Assembly: GCF_016908325.1 (NCBI RefSeq)
Contig: NZ_JAFBDR010000002.1
Span: 248,001 to 312,000 of the forward strand
Direction: 5' to 3'
Source: Aquibacillus albus
GTDB lineage: Bacteria > Bacillota > Bacilli > Bacillales > Amphibacillaceae
DNA length: 64,000 nt
Both the position numbers and the translations under genes were made by a program. This document shows, one piece after another, positions 43,524 through 51,756 of this stretch. Each line of letters starts with the position of its first letter. The stretch's first letter is position 1. Below the pieces are notes generated by a model, which ran no database searches, had not been told where the DNA came from, and worked only from the letters and a program-made list of their open reading frames with translations.

Positions 43524-44804
43524 TCAGTCATTTATTGACACATCTAATCCTTTATCCAATGCAAGAAGGGAATGTAATAATACATTAGCGACAATCTCTA
43601 TATCCTCTATTTGACTTTCTTCCTCCGGACAATGGCTTTTTCCATCGATACTTGGAACAAACAGCATACCACTTTTTGTGATAGATGCCATATGCGTTGC
43701 ATCATGACCAGCCATACTTCCCAATTCCAAGGATTCATAGTTCAGTAGTTTTGCCTGTTGTTCAATTGCCTGGATAACCTGTTCATCCATAGGAGCAGGA
43801 GGTTGATCTAATAATATTTTTCTATGAATGTCTATCGGACGCGCTTGTTTCACTTTTTCAGCTTTATCCGTCCACATTGACAAGACTTTCTCAATTTGTT
43901 CTTTTGACTTGCCTCGTATTTCCAAGGTGAAATCAACCTGTGCAGGTATAATATTAGCTGAGTTCGGATTTATATTTAGCTTCCCAACCGTTCCTACCAC
44001 TTCATTTTCAGGGTAGCTCCTGCACACTTCTTCTAGTGCCAAAATCAGCTCAGACGCTGCTGACAAAGCATCTTTTCTATCTTCCATCAAAGTAGTTCCT
44101 GCATGGTTAGCTTCTCCAAATACCGTAATCTCTTCCCGATAAATACCTGTAATTGCAGATACAACACCTACAGGAATAGAACGATTTAGCAACCTTTTCC
44201 CCTGTTCAATATGAACTTCCACATACGCACTTAGTTCACTAGATTCTCGAACAGCAGCTTCGAATTGATCCGGATTGCCACCAGACTTTCTTAAAGCATC
44301 TGTTAGCAATGTACCATTTGCGTCTTTAACGCCAACAATATCCTCTTTCTTTAATTTTCCAGTTATCGCTCGGCTGCCAAAAGTAGATAGACCAAATGGA
44401 TTTGGTTCTTCCGCGCTAAAAGAGACTAATTCAAATGGATGCCTTGTGGTCATATCATTTTCTTCCAGTACCTTCATCACCTCTAATGCCATCAAAACAC
44501 CAAGCGCTCCATCATATTTTCCACCATTTGGTACGGTATCAATATGAGAACCGAATGCAATTACGGGTAAAGTAGGCTCCATCCCTTGTCGTTTAGCCCA
44601 AATATTTGCAGCTTCATCCACCCTAACATCTAGATCGATTTTTTCCAGTTCAGCTTTCAGCCATTCACGTGCTTCTAATTCAGATGTAGTAAACGTTGTC
44701 CGATCTAATCCGTCGCTTTCATTTCGTCCAAACTTAGATAGATCCTTAATAGAGGACGCTAATCGTTCTACATTAATCTTGGGCTTGGTCATCGGTTTAC
44801 TCAA
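43524..44804 (-). CDS. Hydantoinase/carbamoylase-family Zn amidohydrolase (M20 fold)
   Basis: 426 residues from a TTG 6 nt after AAAGGAGG. M20 metal ligands: His/Asp in FGSHIDTVPNGGKYDG (about 86-101), Glu-Glu in SAEEPNPF (about 130), His in VHIEQGKRL (about 197), and a late MAGHDATHMA (about 386). The family cleaves N-carbamoyl amino acids, allantoate or ureidopropionate. As the first structural gene of the methylamine-glutamate unit it may release an amine or N-methyl amino acid (for example from N-carbamoylsarcosine), feeding the enzymes downstream. Substrate unproven. Confidence 0.88.
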   Translation of the reverse strand: MSKPMTKPKINVERLASSIKDLSKFGRNESDGLDRTTFTTSELEAREWLKAELEKIDLDVRVDEAANIWAKRQGMEPTLPVIAFGSHIDTVPNGGKYDGALGVLMALEVMKVLEENDMTTRHPFELVSFSAEEPNPFGLSTFGSRAITGKLKKEDIVGVKDANGTLLTDALRKSGGNPDQFEAAVRESSELSAYVEVHIEQGKRLLNRSIPVGVVSAITGIYREEITVFGEANHAGTTLMEDRKDALSAASELILALEEVCRSYPENEVVGTVGKLNINPNSANIIPAQVDFTLEIRGKSKEQIEKVLSMWTDKAEKVKQARPIDIHRKILLDQPPAPMDEQVIQAIEQQAKLLNYESLELGSMAGHDATHMASITKSGMLFVPSIDGKSHCPEEESQIEDIEIVANVLLHSLLALDKGLDVSIND

Positions 44805-44974
44805 TAAAATCCTCCTTTCACATTCAAGATTACTGTTGAATGTTAATACTTCATAACATATCATTTATTAAGTTTTCTTTATCATGACTCCTATTTTCCC
44901 AGATTCAAAGGCTGATATCCTATCTATTGAGAAAACAGGAAAAAGCCTGTGAAATTCTCTTCCATAACTTTATA

Positions 44975-45730
44975 TCACTCCATCCACCCCATTTCTTTTG
45001 AAATTGTTTTAGAGGTGTTTGTCACAAGATCAATAATTCGATTTAAATAATTAGAGTTAAACCTTATTTCTGGCCCCGCAACACTAATAGCCCCTTCCAC
45101 TTGTCCGTTCCATGCAAAAATAGGTGCCGCTACACCGGTAGTTCCCTCGGTTGTTTCACTGGTACTAATGGCGTATCCGTGTTGTATGATTAGGTTTAAT
45201 TCATCTAATAAATCATCTAACTCTCTCTGTGACTTTATATGTTTTGAATCAATCAAGCCTTCGATTACTCTTTTTTGAGCTGTAGGTTTCAGGTATGCAA
45301 GAATGACCTTTTTTGAAGCGCCATGACATAGAGGCAGCCTCATACCTAATGGTTCGGCGATTCGAAGCATTTGTGGAGAATTAATACACTCAACGAATAT
45401 TCCATCATTTCCTTCTCTGACAGTTAAATAAATGCTTTCTTTCGTTTTGTCTGCCAGACTCTCCATGAATGGTCTCGAAATATTTAGGATGGATAAATCT
45501 TCTAAAATAGACAGACCTAATTGCATTAAGCTTAAGCCTAATCTAAATTTCCGATTCTCTTTGTTTTTAAACACAATGCCATACTCCTCTAAGCATGACA
45601 AAAGTCGATGAACCGTCTGTACTGGCATATCTACTTTTTTACTAACCTCAGTTGCACTCCACTCATGATTAAATTCATCTGGTCGAAGTGCCTGGACTAA
45701 TTTAACGGTTTTACTTATGACTTCGGACAC
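44975..45730 (-). CDS. IclR-family transcriptional regulator
   Basis: 251 residues, GTG start 7 nt after AAGGGGTGG. N-terminal winged helix-turn-helix (about 20-65: WSATEVSKKVDMPVQTVHRLLSCLEEYG) and the IclR effector-binding domain (LTVREGNDGIFVECI, LPLCHGASKKVILAYL, STSETTEGTTGVAAPIF). First gene of the island on its strand and the only regulator in it, so it probably controls the amine-degradation genes in response to a pathway compound. Confidence 0.92.
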   Translation of the reverse strand: MSEVISKTVKLVQALRPDEFNHEWSATEVSKKVDMPVQTVHRLLSCLEEYGIVFKNKENRKFRLGLSLMQLGLSILEDLSILNISRPFMESLADKTKESIYLTVREGNDGIFVECINSPQMLRIAEPLGMRLPLCHGASKKVILAYLKPTAQKRVIEGLIDSKHIKSQRELDDLLDELNLIIQHGYAISTSETTEGTTGVAAPIFAWNGQVEGAISVAGPEIRFNSNYLNRIIDLVTNTSKTISKEMGWME

Positions 45731-45779
45731 AATGAAACCACCCCTTTTGCAAAAAGTAAGCTGACTCCATCTTTTCCAT
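45711..45779 (-). CDS. Possible 22-residue leader peptide overlapping the IclR gene start
   Basis: ATG 9 nt after AAGGGGTGG, reading MEKMESAYFLQKGWFHCVRS and two further residues, with its stop 20 nt inside the regulator gene. Its own ribosome-site region is a duplicate of the regulator's (AAACCACCCCTTTT on the plus strand at 45735 and 45786, 51 bp apart). Translational coupling with the regulator is possible; chance duplication is the alternative. Confidence 0.35.
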   Translation of the reverse strand: MEKMESAYFLQKGWFHCVRSHK

Positions 45780-46070
45780 CAAATAAAACCACCCCTTTTT
45801 GTTGTTCTTCATTTTCTTTATTTTGCCATTATTTATCTCAATCTTAATAGAGATATTTCCTACATAGTGAGATTCTGTAATAAAATATGACGTGGTTTTT
45901 CTCATTTTTTATAGAAAATGTATCAACATACAAGATAAAAGGGTGATTTTTATAATTTTGTGTGATATTTTCTTACGTTAGGCGGGGGAGGTGTAAGGTT
46001 AAGTTAAAGTGGTGTTATTGCAGAAAGTCGTACTCTGGATTTTCGTCCTCACAATTAAAGACAAATTCCT

Positions 46071-46090
46071 GGTTTCACTGTGACCATACC
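46071..46090. repeat. REP-like element GGTTTCACTGTGACCATACC
   Basis: Preceded by ACAAATTCCT. Differs from the 25281 copy at three of 20 positions; same orientation. Confidence 0.55.
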
Positions 46091-46150
46091 TGTACCTTAT
46101 TACTTTTACAACACTATCGGCCAGAAACTTCTTCCATGATTAATAATTGA

Positions 46151-46186
46151 AAAAAGCCTGTTGAAGAAATTTCTTCCACAGACTTT
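46151..46186 (-). terminator. Minus-strand terminator of the two-TM protein gene
   Basis: On the minus strand AAGTCTGTGGAAGAA pairs with TTCTTCAACAGGCTT and TTTTTT follows. Same general design as the hairpins at 18482 and 47415. Confidence 0.65.
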
Positions 46187-46269
46187 AAGTTTTTTTAAGT
46201 CCCTCTTAAACTACCATCTACAAATTCTGGGGCATTCACTGGGGATCCCCACTTTATTTATCACTAAAA

Positions 46270-47259
46270 TTATTCAACAATATCAGCCATTATTCCTGGT
46301 ATGGTTATATCCCAACCAGCTTGAGAAGTGTAAGATACCGAACCAAAGACTTCACCATAAATGGTAACAATATCACCACTAATAAAGTCATTATAACCTT
46401 CTTGTTCTACCCATAATATATCTTCATACCAATCATCAACTGCAATCCTCATAATAGTGTATCCACTGTCTTCACCAATCTCTAAGATTTCACCTGTAAA
46501 TGTTACATATTCACCCTTATGTCTATCTGGATTTTTTTCTAATTGACCGTACTCCATCGTTTTAGCATTAGCCTTTTTCTCTTCCAAAGATAAAGTTTTT
46601 TCAAAGTCAGCTGTTGCTGTGTAAATAAGAAAATCTGTTTCGATATTACTATTTACTTTATCACCAACAAAAACATAATCTTTTCCATATTCATCACCAT
46701 AAGCACCATCTGGCAGGTCAAATACTGCAGTACCTAGAAAAGCATGTATTTCACCTTCCGGATATTCTGATACATCAATTTCACCATTAAATTGACCGTC
46801 TTTCACTTCAAAGGCGGCATCATCCATATACTCAAAGTCTTCTATATGGGATACTTCCAAAGTAACAATTGCACCATCTGCAAGATTTGTAGTACCACTA
46901 ACAATCACTTTGTCATCTTCAAATGTTATACTTTCGTCAATCTCAAAGGTAATTTCTTCTAGATTGTCTTGCTCCTCTTGCTCTTCTGCTTCATCTACCG
47001 TTGCATTCACTTGTTGTTCACCATTGGACTCCTCTGTTTCTTCACTAGAAGCATTATCATTTTCCGCATCTGTAGTTTCCGTATTTTCACCAAATGCTGT
47101 AATTAGAAAACCGATACCGAAAACAATTGTTGCTATGGACCTTAAAATTGTACCGTGATGTTTATATTTCCACATAAAAAATATTCCGACCGGAGCAAAC
47201 AGAATCAACATAACCCATGCGAACCATAACTTTTGATAAAATTTTTTCTTCTCTTCCAT
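46270..47259 (-). CDS. Two-TM anchored extracytoplasmic protein, unknown function
   Basis: 329 residues; ATG after AAAGGGGG. Membrane segments at about 13-30 and 40-56, then an acidic Glu/Asp/Asn/Ser linker (about 58-105), an immunoglobulin-like beta domain (about 106-205) and a C-terminal OB-like domain (about 235-329: YGQLEKNPDRHKGEYVTFTG, GDIVTIYGEVFG). The C-terminal pattern resembles the small OB-fold modules common in Firmicute surface proteins. Single gene with its own terminator; no link to the neighbouring catabolic loci is visible. Confidence 0.78.
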   Translation of the reverse strand: MEEKKKFYQKLWFAWVMLILFAPVGIFFMWKYKHHGTILRSIATIVFGIGFLITAFGENTETTDAENDNASSEETEESNGEQQVNATVDEAEEQEEQDNLEEITFEIDESITFEDDKVIVSGTTNLADGAIVTLEVSHIEDFEYMDDAAFEVKDGQFNGEIDVSEYPEGEIHAFLGTAVFDLPDGAYGDEYGKDYVFVGDKVNSNIETDFLIYTATADFEKTLSLEEKKANAKTMEYGQLEKNPDRHKGEYVTFTGEILEIGEDSGYTIMRIAVDDWYEDILWVEQEGYNDFISGDIVTIYGEVFGSVSYTSQAGWDITIPGIMADIVE

Positions 47260-47414
47260 CTAATATTCCCCCTTTATTTATCCAACTAAGTACTTCGACA
47301 ATTACCATAGATTTCCTTTAAAATAAGACAAAATTCTCATAAAAATTGCTGAAACTTTTAACAAATAGTAATATATTTTTAAAGTTTGGTTTGATGCGGC
47401 TATTAAAAAAAGAA

Positions 47415-47444
47415 AAACCCTGCAGAGGTTTCACTCCACAGAGT
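47415..47444 (-). terminator. Minus-strand terminator of the glycerate kinase gene
   Basis: On the minus strand AACTCTGTGGAG and CTCTGCAGGGTT pair imperfectly around TGAAAC and are followed by TTTTTCTTTTTTT. Confidence 0.6.
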
Positions 47445-47470
47445 TGTTCCATGTCACTCAACAAATTCTG

Positions 47471-47491
47471 AGGTGTCATTGTGACTTTACC
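47471..47491. repeat. REP-like element touching the glycerate kinase stop codon
   Basis: AGGTGTCATTGTGACTTTACC, preceded by ACAAATTCTG, is a diverged copy of the 25281/46071 family. It ends at the base next to the stop codon. Confidence 0.5.
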
Positions 47492-48631
47492 TTAACTATT
47501 CTTATAATTTCTAATGACCCTCATAAATGATTCTGTACGTTCTTCTACCCATTTGGGTGCTTCATCCATCGCCTCCTCAAGAGAGCAAGGTTTAGGAACA
47601 ATGGAAAATGCAGATAAAAGTCCTAGGTCATCTAGCTTTGTAAAATCAAGCTCAATTCCTCCACAAAGGGCAATAATTGGTATTTGATATTTTTTTGTAA
47701 CTTTATTTACACCTGCAATTACTTTTCCAGATAAGGTTTGCTCATCAAGTTTCCCCTCACCTGTAATTACAAGATCCGCACCTTTTATTTTTTCCTCAAA
47801 TTTTATTCCTTCCATTACTACATCTATACCAGACCTAACTTCAGCATCTAGAAAGGTAACAAGTGCCGCTCCCATACCACCTGCTGCACCGCCACCGATG
47901 ATTGGGCGCATGTCGACACCTTCTTGTTTGTATACAATATCAGAAAAATGGTTTATTGCCTTATCAAGATGAGAAACCATATCAGGAGAAGCTCCTTTTT
48001 GCGGTCCAAAAATTGCAGATGCACCCTTGGGGCCACATAATACATTAGTGACATCACTCGCAATTTGAAAGGATGCTTCTGTTAGCCTTGGATCAAGATT
48101 TGTTTTGTCATAATTTACTAAATCAATAAGGTGTCCCCCTCCCTCCGGAAGAGGAACTCCATCTTTTCCAAATAGTTCCATGCCTAGTGCCTTTAACATT
48201 CCTGCACCACTATCATTCGTCGCACTACCACCTAAGCCAATAACAAATTGTCGATAGCCATCATTTAAGGCGTGCTTTATTAACTCACCTGTACCAAAGC
48301 TTGATGCGATGAAAGGATCTCTTTTTTCTGGCTCAACAAGCGTTAGACCTGAAGCTTCGGCCATCTCGATAACAATTGTTTTTTGATCGCCAAGGATACC
48401 GTATGATGCATTCACTTCATTGCCAAGAGGGCCTTTTACCATCACGCTTCGCATAGTTCCACCGGTGGAAAGTACCATGTTTTCCATAGTACCTTCGCCA
48501 CCATCAGCTAAAGGTATTTTTTCAATCGATGCATTGGGAAAAACGCGGAGTATACCATTGGAAACTGCTGAACAAAATTCTATTGCTGAAATTGAACCTT
48601 TAAACGAATCCGGAGATATGACAACCTTCAA
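47492..48631 (-). CDS. Glycerate 2-kinase (GarK/GlxK type)
   Basis: 379 residues, TTG start 7 nt after AGGAGG. Family signatures: VVISPDSFKGSISA (N-terminus), ADGGEGTMENMV (about 42-53), GLGGSATNDSGAGMLKALG (about 132-150), CGPKGASAIFGPQKGA (about 196-211), and GEGKLDEQTLSGK (about 289-301). It phosphorylates D-glycerate, the exit step of glyoxylate/tartronate-semialdehyde routes. The reductases that would make glycerate are encoded at 54.2 and 56.3 kb. A GGAAAACGCTTTCA operator lies upstream. Confidence 0.94.
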   Translation of the reverse strand: MKVVISPDSFKGSISAIEFCSAVSNGILRVFPNASIEKIPLADGGEGTMENMVLSTGGTMRSVMVKGPLGNEVNASYGILGDQKTIVIEMAEASGLTLVEPEKRDPFIASSFGTGELIKHALNDGYRQFVIGLGGSATNDSGAGMLKALGMELFGKDGVPLPEGGGHLIDLVNYDKTNLDPRLTEASFQIASDVTNVLCGPKGASAIFGPQKGASPDMVSHLDKAINHFSDIVYKQEGVDMRPIIGGGAAGGMGAALVTFLDAEVRSGIDVVMEGIKFEEKIKGADLVITGEGKLDEQTLSGKVIAGVNKVTKKYQIPIIALCGGIELDFTKLDDLGLLSAFSIVPKPCSLEEAMDEAPKWVEERTESFMRVIRNYKNS

Positions 48632-48984
48632 TTTAAATCCTCCTTTTTTCTATGTGTAAAAATCTAATAACATAGATATCCTAAAACTATCGTTAAAATT
48701 GTCAATACAATAAGGAAAACGCTTTCATAACCCGTCACACATAATGTACATACTTGAATTATAACGAATGTTGTTTATGACAATAAATTTTGATAATTTT
48801 TTAACTCCATCTATTTGACAACGATACAACCATCAAACTATTAACTTATGTAATAAAAAAATTTCAACTCATAATCGCTAAATAACTACCAATTACCAAT
48901 CAATAAAGGACCGATTTTAAGAATCAGCCCTTGCAATTACTTGTACTTAGAAATAACTAATGTTAATTAAGGAACGTTAAGAAA
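48632..48984. other. Promoter region of glycerate kinase; no gene
   Basis: A/T-rich. Apart from the operator-like palindrome at 48714, nothing coding is visible on either strand. Confidence 0.5.
48714..48727. promoter_or_regulatory. LacI/CcpA-type operator GGAAAACGCTTTCA
   Basis: GAAAACGCTTTC is an almost perfect palindrome of the LacI-family form, with a central CG. It lies about 85 bp before the glycerate kinase start. Could be bound by the local LacI regulator or by CcpA. Confidence 0.6.
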
Positions 48985-49458
48985 TTAATTATCTTGTTTT
49001 TTCAGTTCTTTCATCGTTTCTCGTTCCATTTCCTCGAGCTTTTTGACACGTCTGCGGAAATGTTCCTCTGTATTAAAGGTTGCATTGAGAAATGTGTGTA
49101 TTAAATCTTCAACGAGCCAAGAACCAACAATCTGCGCTCCAATACACATCATATTTACGTTATCATGTTCCACTGACTGGTGTGCAGAATGAACGTCATG
49201 GCACACAGCTGCTCGTATCCCTGGTATTTTATTGGCCGCAATTGCTGCACCAACACCAGTTCCACAAAACATAATTCCGCGATCATATTTCCCTGATCGG
49301 ACTTCATCACATACTTGGCGTGCAATATCCGGAAAATCTACAGGTTCTGTAGAATTACAACCGAAATCATCCAATTCATAACCCATTTTTTCCATTATTG
49401 GCTTCATCAAAACTTTTAATTCATAACCACAATGATCACTGCCAATTGCTATTTTCAT
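48985..49458 (-). CDS. rpiB: RpiB/LacAB-family sugar-phosphate isomerase
   Basis: 157 residues; ATG after GGAGG. Motifs: GSDHCGYELK (about 7-16), the active-site Cys in MFCGTGVGAAIAANK (about 64-78), AAVCHDVHSAHQSVEHDNVN (about 83-102). Interconverts an aldose and ketose phosphate (ribose-5-P, or tetrose-4-P in erythritol-type pathways). The SAHQSVEHDNVNMM form is one I associate with catabolic isomerases rather than housekeeping RpiB. It lies between glycerate kinase and the LacI regulator. Confidence 0.9.
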   Translation of the reverse strand: MKIAIGSDHCGYELKVLMKPIMEKMGYELDDFGCNSTEPVDFPDIARQVCDEVRSGKYDRGIMFCGTGVGAAIAANKIPGIRAAVCHDVHSAHQSVEHDNVNMMCIGAQIVGSWLVEDLIHTFLNATFNTEEHFRRRVKKLEEMERETMKELKKQDN

Positions 49459-49581
49459 AAAATACCTCCAACCATTGATGTTTGTCTACAACTAACTTTA
49501 ATGAGACATCATATAAATGGAATTACCTTTTAGTTTCAATATTTATCTGTTATTCTGATAACCTATTTATAGCAAATAACC

Positions 49582-50589
49582 TTAAGGTTTACTGGATGAT
49601 TTACGCACGATGAGATCTGGTTGTAATATTACTTTGTTTGGATCAAATTTTTTACTTTGAATCGTATCAATTAATAATTTAGCGGAAACTTTTCCTAAAT
49701 CATAGGCTGGTTGACGCACAGTCGTAAGTGAAGGGTCCAAATGTTTAGCCCAATCCGTCTCATCATAGCTTACGATTGCAATTTCTTCCGGAATTTTTAA
49801 ATTCATTTCTTTTAAGACCTCAAATATCTCCAAGGTAATTACATTGTTTGTCGAAAAAATACCGTCAATATCTGGGTTTTCTTCTACAAAACGAATAATT
49901 GATTCCTTCACTGAGATTTCCTCTTTATCAATTTCTACAATTTTAAAATTACTCGATGAATATCCATTCGCTAGTAGTGCCGCACGATATCCTTCTAACC
50001 TCTCCTGCCACGTACTTACATATTTATTCTTATAGGCAAAAGCAGCAACATGTTTTCTCCCATTTTTCAAGAGATGATCAACTGCCATAAAAGCTCCTCT
50101 TATATTATCGACCACTACATTATGTGCATGTAAGTCATTAACTTTACGGTTAATAACTACCATTGGAAATTTTATTTCTACCAACTCATTATATAATTTG
50201 GTATTTAGAGCTGTCGGATTAATTACAATCCCATCAACTTGCCTCATTTGAAACTCTCGTATATATTCTTCCTCTAATTCTGGATCGTCTCCTGAACTAC
50301 AGATCATTATATTATAGCCAAGTTCACGGCAAGTATCCTCTACACCTTCTAACACGGTAGCCCAGAATGTGTTTTTAAAGCTAGATAAAACAATTCCAAT
50401 CACATTTGTTCTCATCGACTTGAGACCCTTTGCTAGTGAATTGGGACGATATTTAAGTTCTTCTATGGCTTCAAGTACTCTCTTTTTAGTTTCTTCCGTA
50501 TTATGATTAAAGTTTCCATTTAATATCCTGGAAACCGTTGTTTTAGATACTCCAGCTTTATTTGCTACATCTCCAATAGTTACTTTCAA
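49582..50589 (-). CDS. LacI-family transcriptional regulator
   Basis: 335 residues; a TTG start (LKVTIGDVANKAG) is preferred because it puts the helix-turn-helix at the usual position, although an ATG four codons upstream is possible. DNA-binding part VTIGDVANKAGVSKTTVSRILNG (about 3-25) and hinge PNSLAKGLKSMRTNVIG. The periplasmic-binding-like effector domain follows. It probably represses or activates the surrounding sugar-acid genes; a matching palindrome lies in its own promoter. Confidence 0.92.
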   Translation of the reverse strand: MKVTIGDVANKAGVSKTTVSRILNGNFNHNTEETKKRVLEAIEELKYRPNSLAKGLKSMRTNVIGIVLSSFKNTFWATVLEGVEDTCRELGYNIMICSSGDDPELEEEYIREFQMRQVDGIVINPTALNTKLYNELVEIKFPMVVINRKVNDLHAHNVVVDNIRGAFMAVDHLLKNGRKHVAAFAYKNKYVSTWQERLEGYRAALLANGYSSSNFKIVEIDKEEISVKESIIRFVEENPDIDGIFSTNNVITLEIFEVLKEMNLKIPEEIAIVSYDETDWAKHLDPSLTTVRQPAYDLGKVSAKLLIDTIQSKKFDPNKVILQPDLIVRKSSSKP

Positions 50590-50630
50590 ACAAACCACCA
50601 TTTTTCTATAATTTATAAGTTTGGAAAACG

Positions 50631-50646
50631 TTACACAGAATTTATT
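50631..50646. promoter_or_regulatory. Operator-like palindrome upstream of the LacI gene
   Basis: TTGGAAAACGTTACAC carries the GAAAACGTT core of the LacI-family operator 40 bp before the regulator start, suggesting autoregulation or CcpA control. Confidence 0.5.
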
Positions 50647-50777
50647 ATAACTGAATAAATTGATTTTTACGAATAAAAAAAGTTTAGTAATAATGATTCT
50701 AGATATTGGTTATACCGGAATAAATCAGTAAACAGTTTCGTATCAAATATATTGTGTCTTTCTCTTTTATAAATGAA

Positions 50778-50805
50778 ACTCTCCCTTTTTAACAAAAAGG
50801 AGAGT
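50778..50805. terminator. Terminator of the second ABC-importer operon
   Basis: ACTCTCCCTTTTT pairs with AAAAAGGAGAGT. On the minus strand it follows the last permease gene and is followed by TTTCATTTAT. Confidence 0.7.
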
Positions 50806-50844
50806 ACATAACATAGAAGAGAAATATCAAGGAATTGAGTAACC

Positions 50845-51741
50845 TTAACCTTTTAAACCTCCGGTAGCGATTCCTTCTATTAAATATTTTTGGAAGAATA
50901 TAAATACTGTAAATAACGGAACTAATGAAAGGGTAGACATGGCAAACATCGCTCCCCATGAGTTTTGACCCATTGCATCTAAGAACATTCTTAACCCAAG
51001 CGCTACTGTGTACTTATTAATATCACTTAAATATAGAAGCTGTCCGAAGAAATCATTCCAAGTCCAAATAAATGTAAAAATCATCGTTGTTATAACAGCT
51101 GGCAATGCAAGCGGTAGGATTAGTTTCCAATACATTCGTATCGGTCCACACCCATCAATCTCTGCAGCTTGCATTAACTCTCCTGGAATCCCTCGAATAA
51201 ACTGAACCATTAAGAAAATAAAGAAACCTTCGACTGCTAAGAATTTCGGGATAATTAATGGCCAATACGTATTAACCATGTCTATTTCATTAAAAAGAAT
51301 ATATTGAGGAATGACTGTAACGTGAAACGGTAACATTAAAGTCATTAACATAAGCGCAAACAATATTTTTTTAAAGGCAAAATCTAGTTTGGCAAACGCG
51401 TATGCTGCCATGGATCCAGATAACACGTTACCTATCATTGCCATTGTCACTAGAAAGATAGAATTTAAAAAGAACTTTCCAAAACTGACACCTGATAGAC
51501 CGGCCCAACCTTGTATATAATTATCCCATGTAAACGTTTCCGGCCAAAATGATGGGTTTGTAAAAATTTCTTCATCTGGTTTAAAAGAACTACTTACCAT
51601 CCATATTAGCGGATAAAGCATAAGAATTCCTAAAGCAATAATAATTAGATGTTTTATCGGCGTACTTACTCGTACTTTACTTGTTTTCGTTTTAGTTTTT
51701 CTATTAATTTTAGCACTCATACTAACTTTTTGTGTCTCCAC
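50845..51741 (-). CDS. ABC importer permease, MalG-type (second importer)
   Basis: 298 residues, GTG start after GAGAGGTG. A basic N-terminal tail (about 1-28), six membrane segments, and the EAA loop (MQAAEIDGCGPIRMYWKLILP split over about 188-210). It works with the permease encoded 15 nt upstream. The operon lacks an ATPase, so the MsmX-like ATPase at 15536 is the likely energiser. Confidence 0.92.
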   Translation of the reverse strand: METQKVSMSAKINRKTKTKTSKVRVSTPIKHLIIIALGILMLYPLIWMVSSSFKPDEEIFTNPSFWPETFTWDNYIQGWAGLSGVSFGKFFLNSIFLVTMAMIGNVLSGSMAAYAFAKLDFAFKKILFALMLMTLMLPFHVTVIPQYILFNEIDMVNTYWPLIIPKFLAVEGFFIFLMVQFIRGIPGELMQAAEIDGCGPIRMYWKLILPLALPAVITTMIFTFIWTWNDFFGQLLYLSDINKYTVALGLRMFLDAMGQNSWGAMFAMSTLSLVPLFTVFIFFQKYLIEGIATGGLKG

Positions 51742-51756
51742 AGTATCACCTCTCTT

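Larger units (their letters stand above)
45801..46268. other. Intergenic region with repeats and a terminator, no gene seen
   Basis: Holds the IclR promoter side, one clear CTGTGACC repeat, a degenerate relative near 46219-46249 (ACAAATTCTGGGGCATTCACTGGGG) and a terminator. Short plus-strand frames here have no ribosome sites. Confidence 0.5.

Noticed and set aside
45962-46150. 62-residue plus-strand frame with several Cys
   Set aside because: It includes the REP-like element at 46071, has an atypical composition and no ribosome site.
51530-51543. TGTAAACGTTTCC, a cre-like site
   Set aside because: Lies inside the coding sequence of the MalG-type permease with an imperfect 3' end, so it may only reflect codon content; not counted as part of the regulon.
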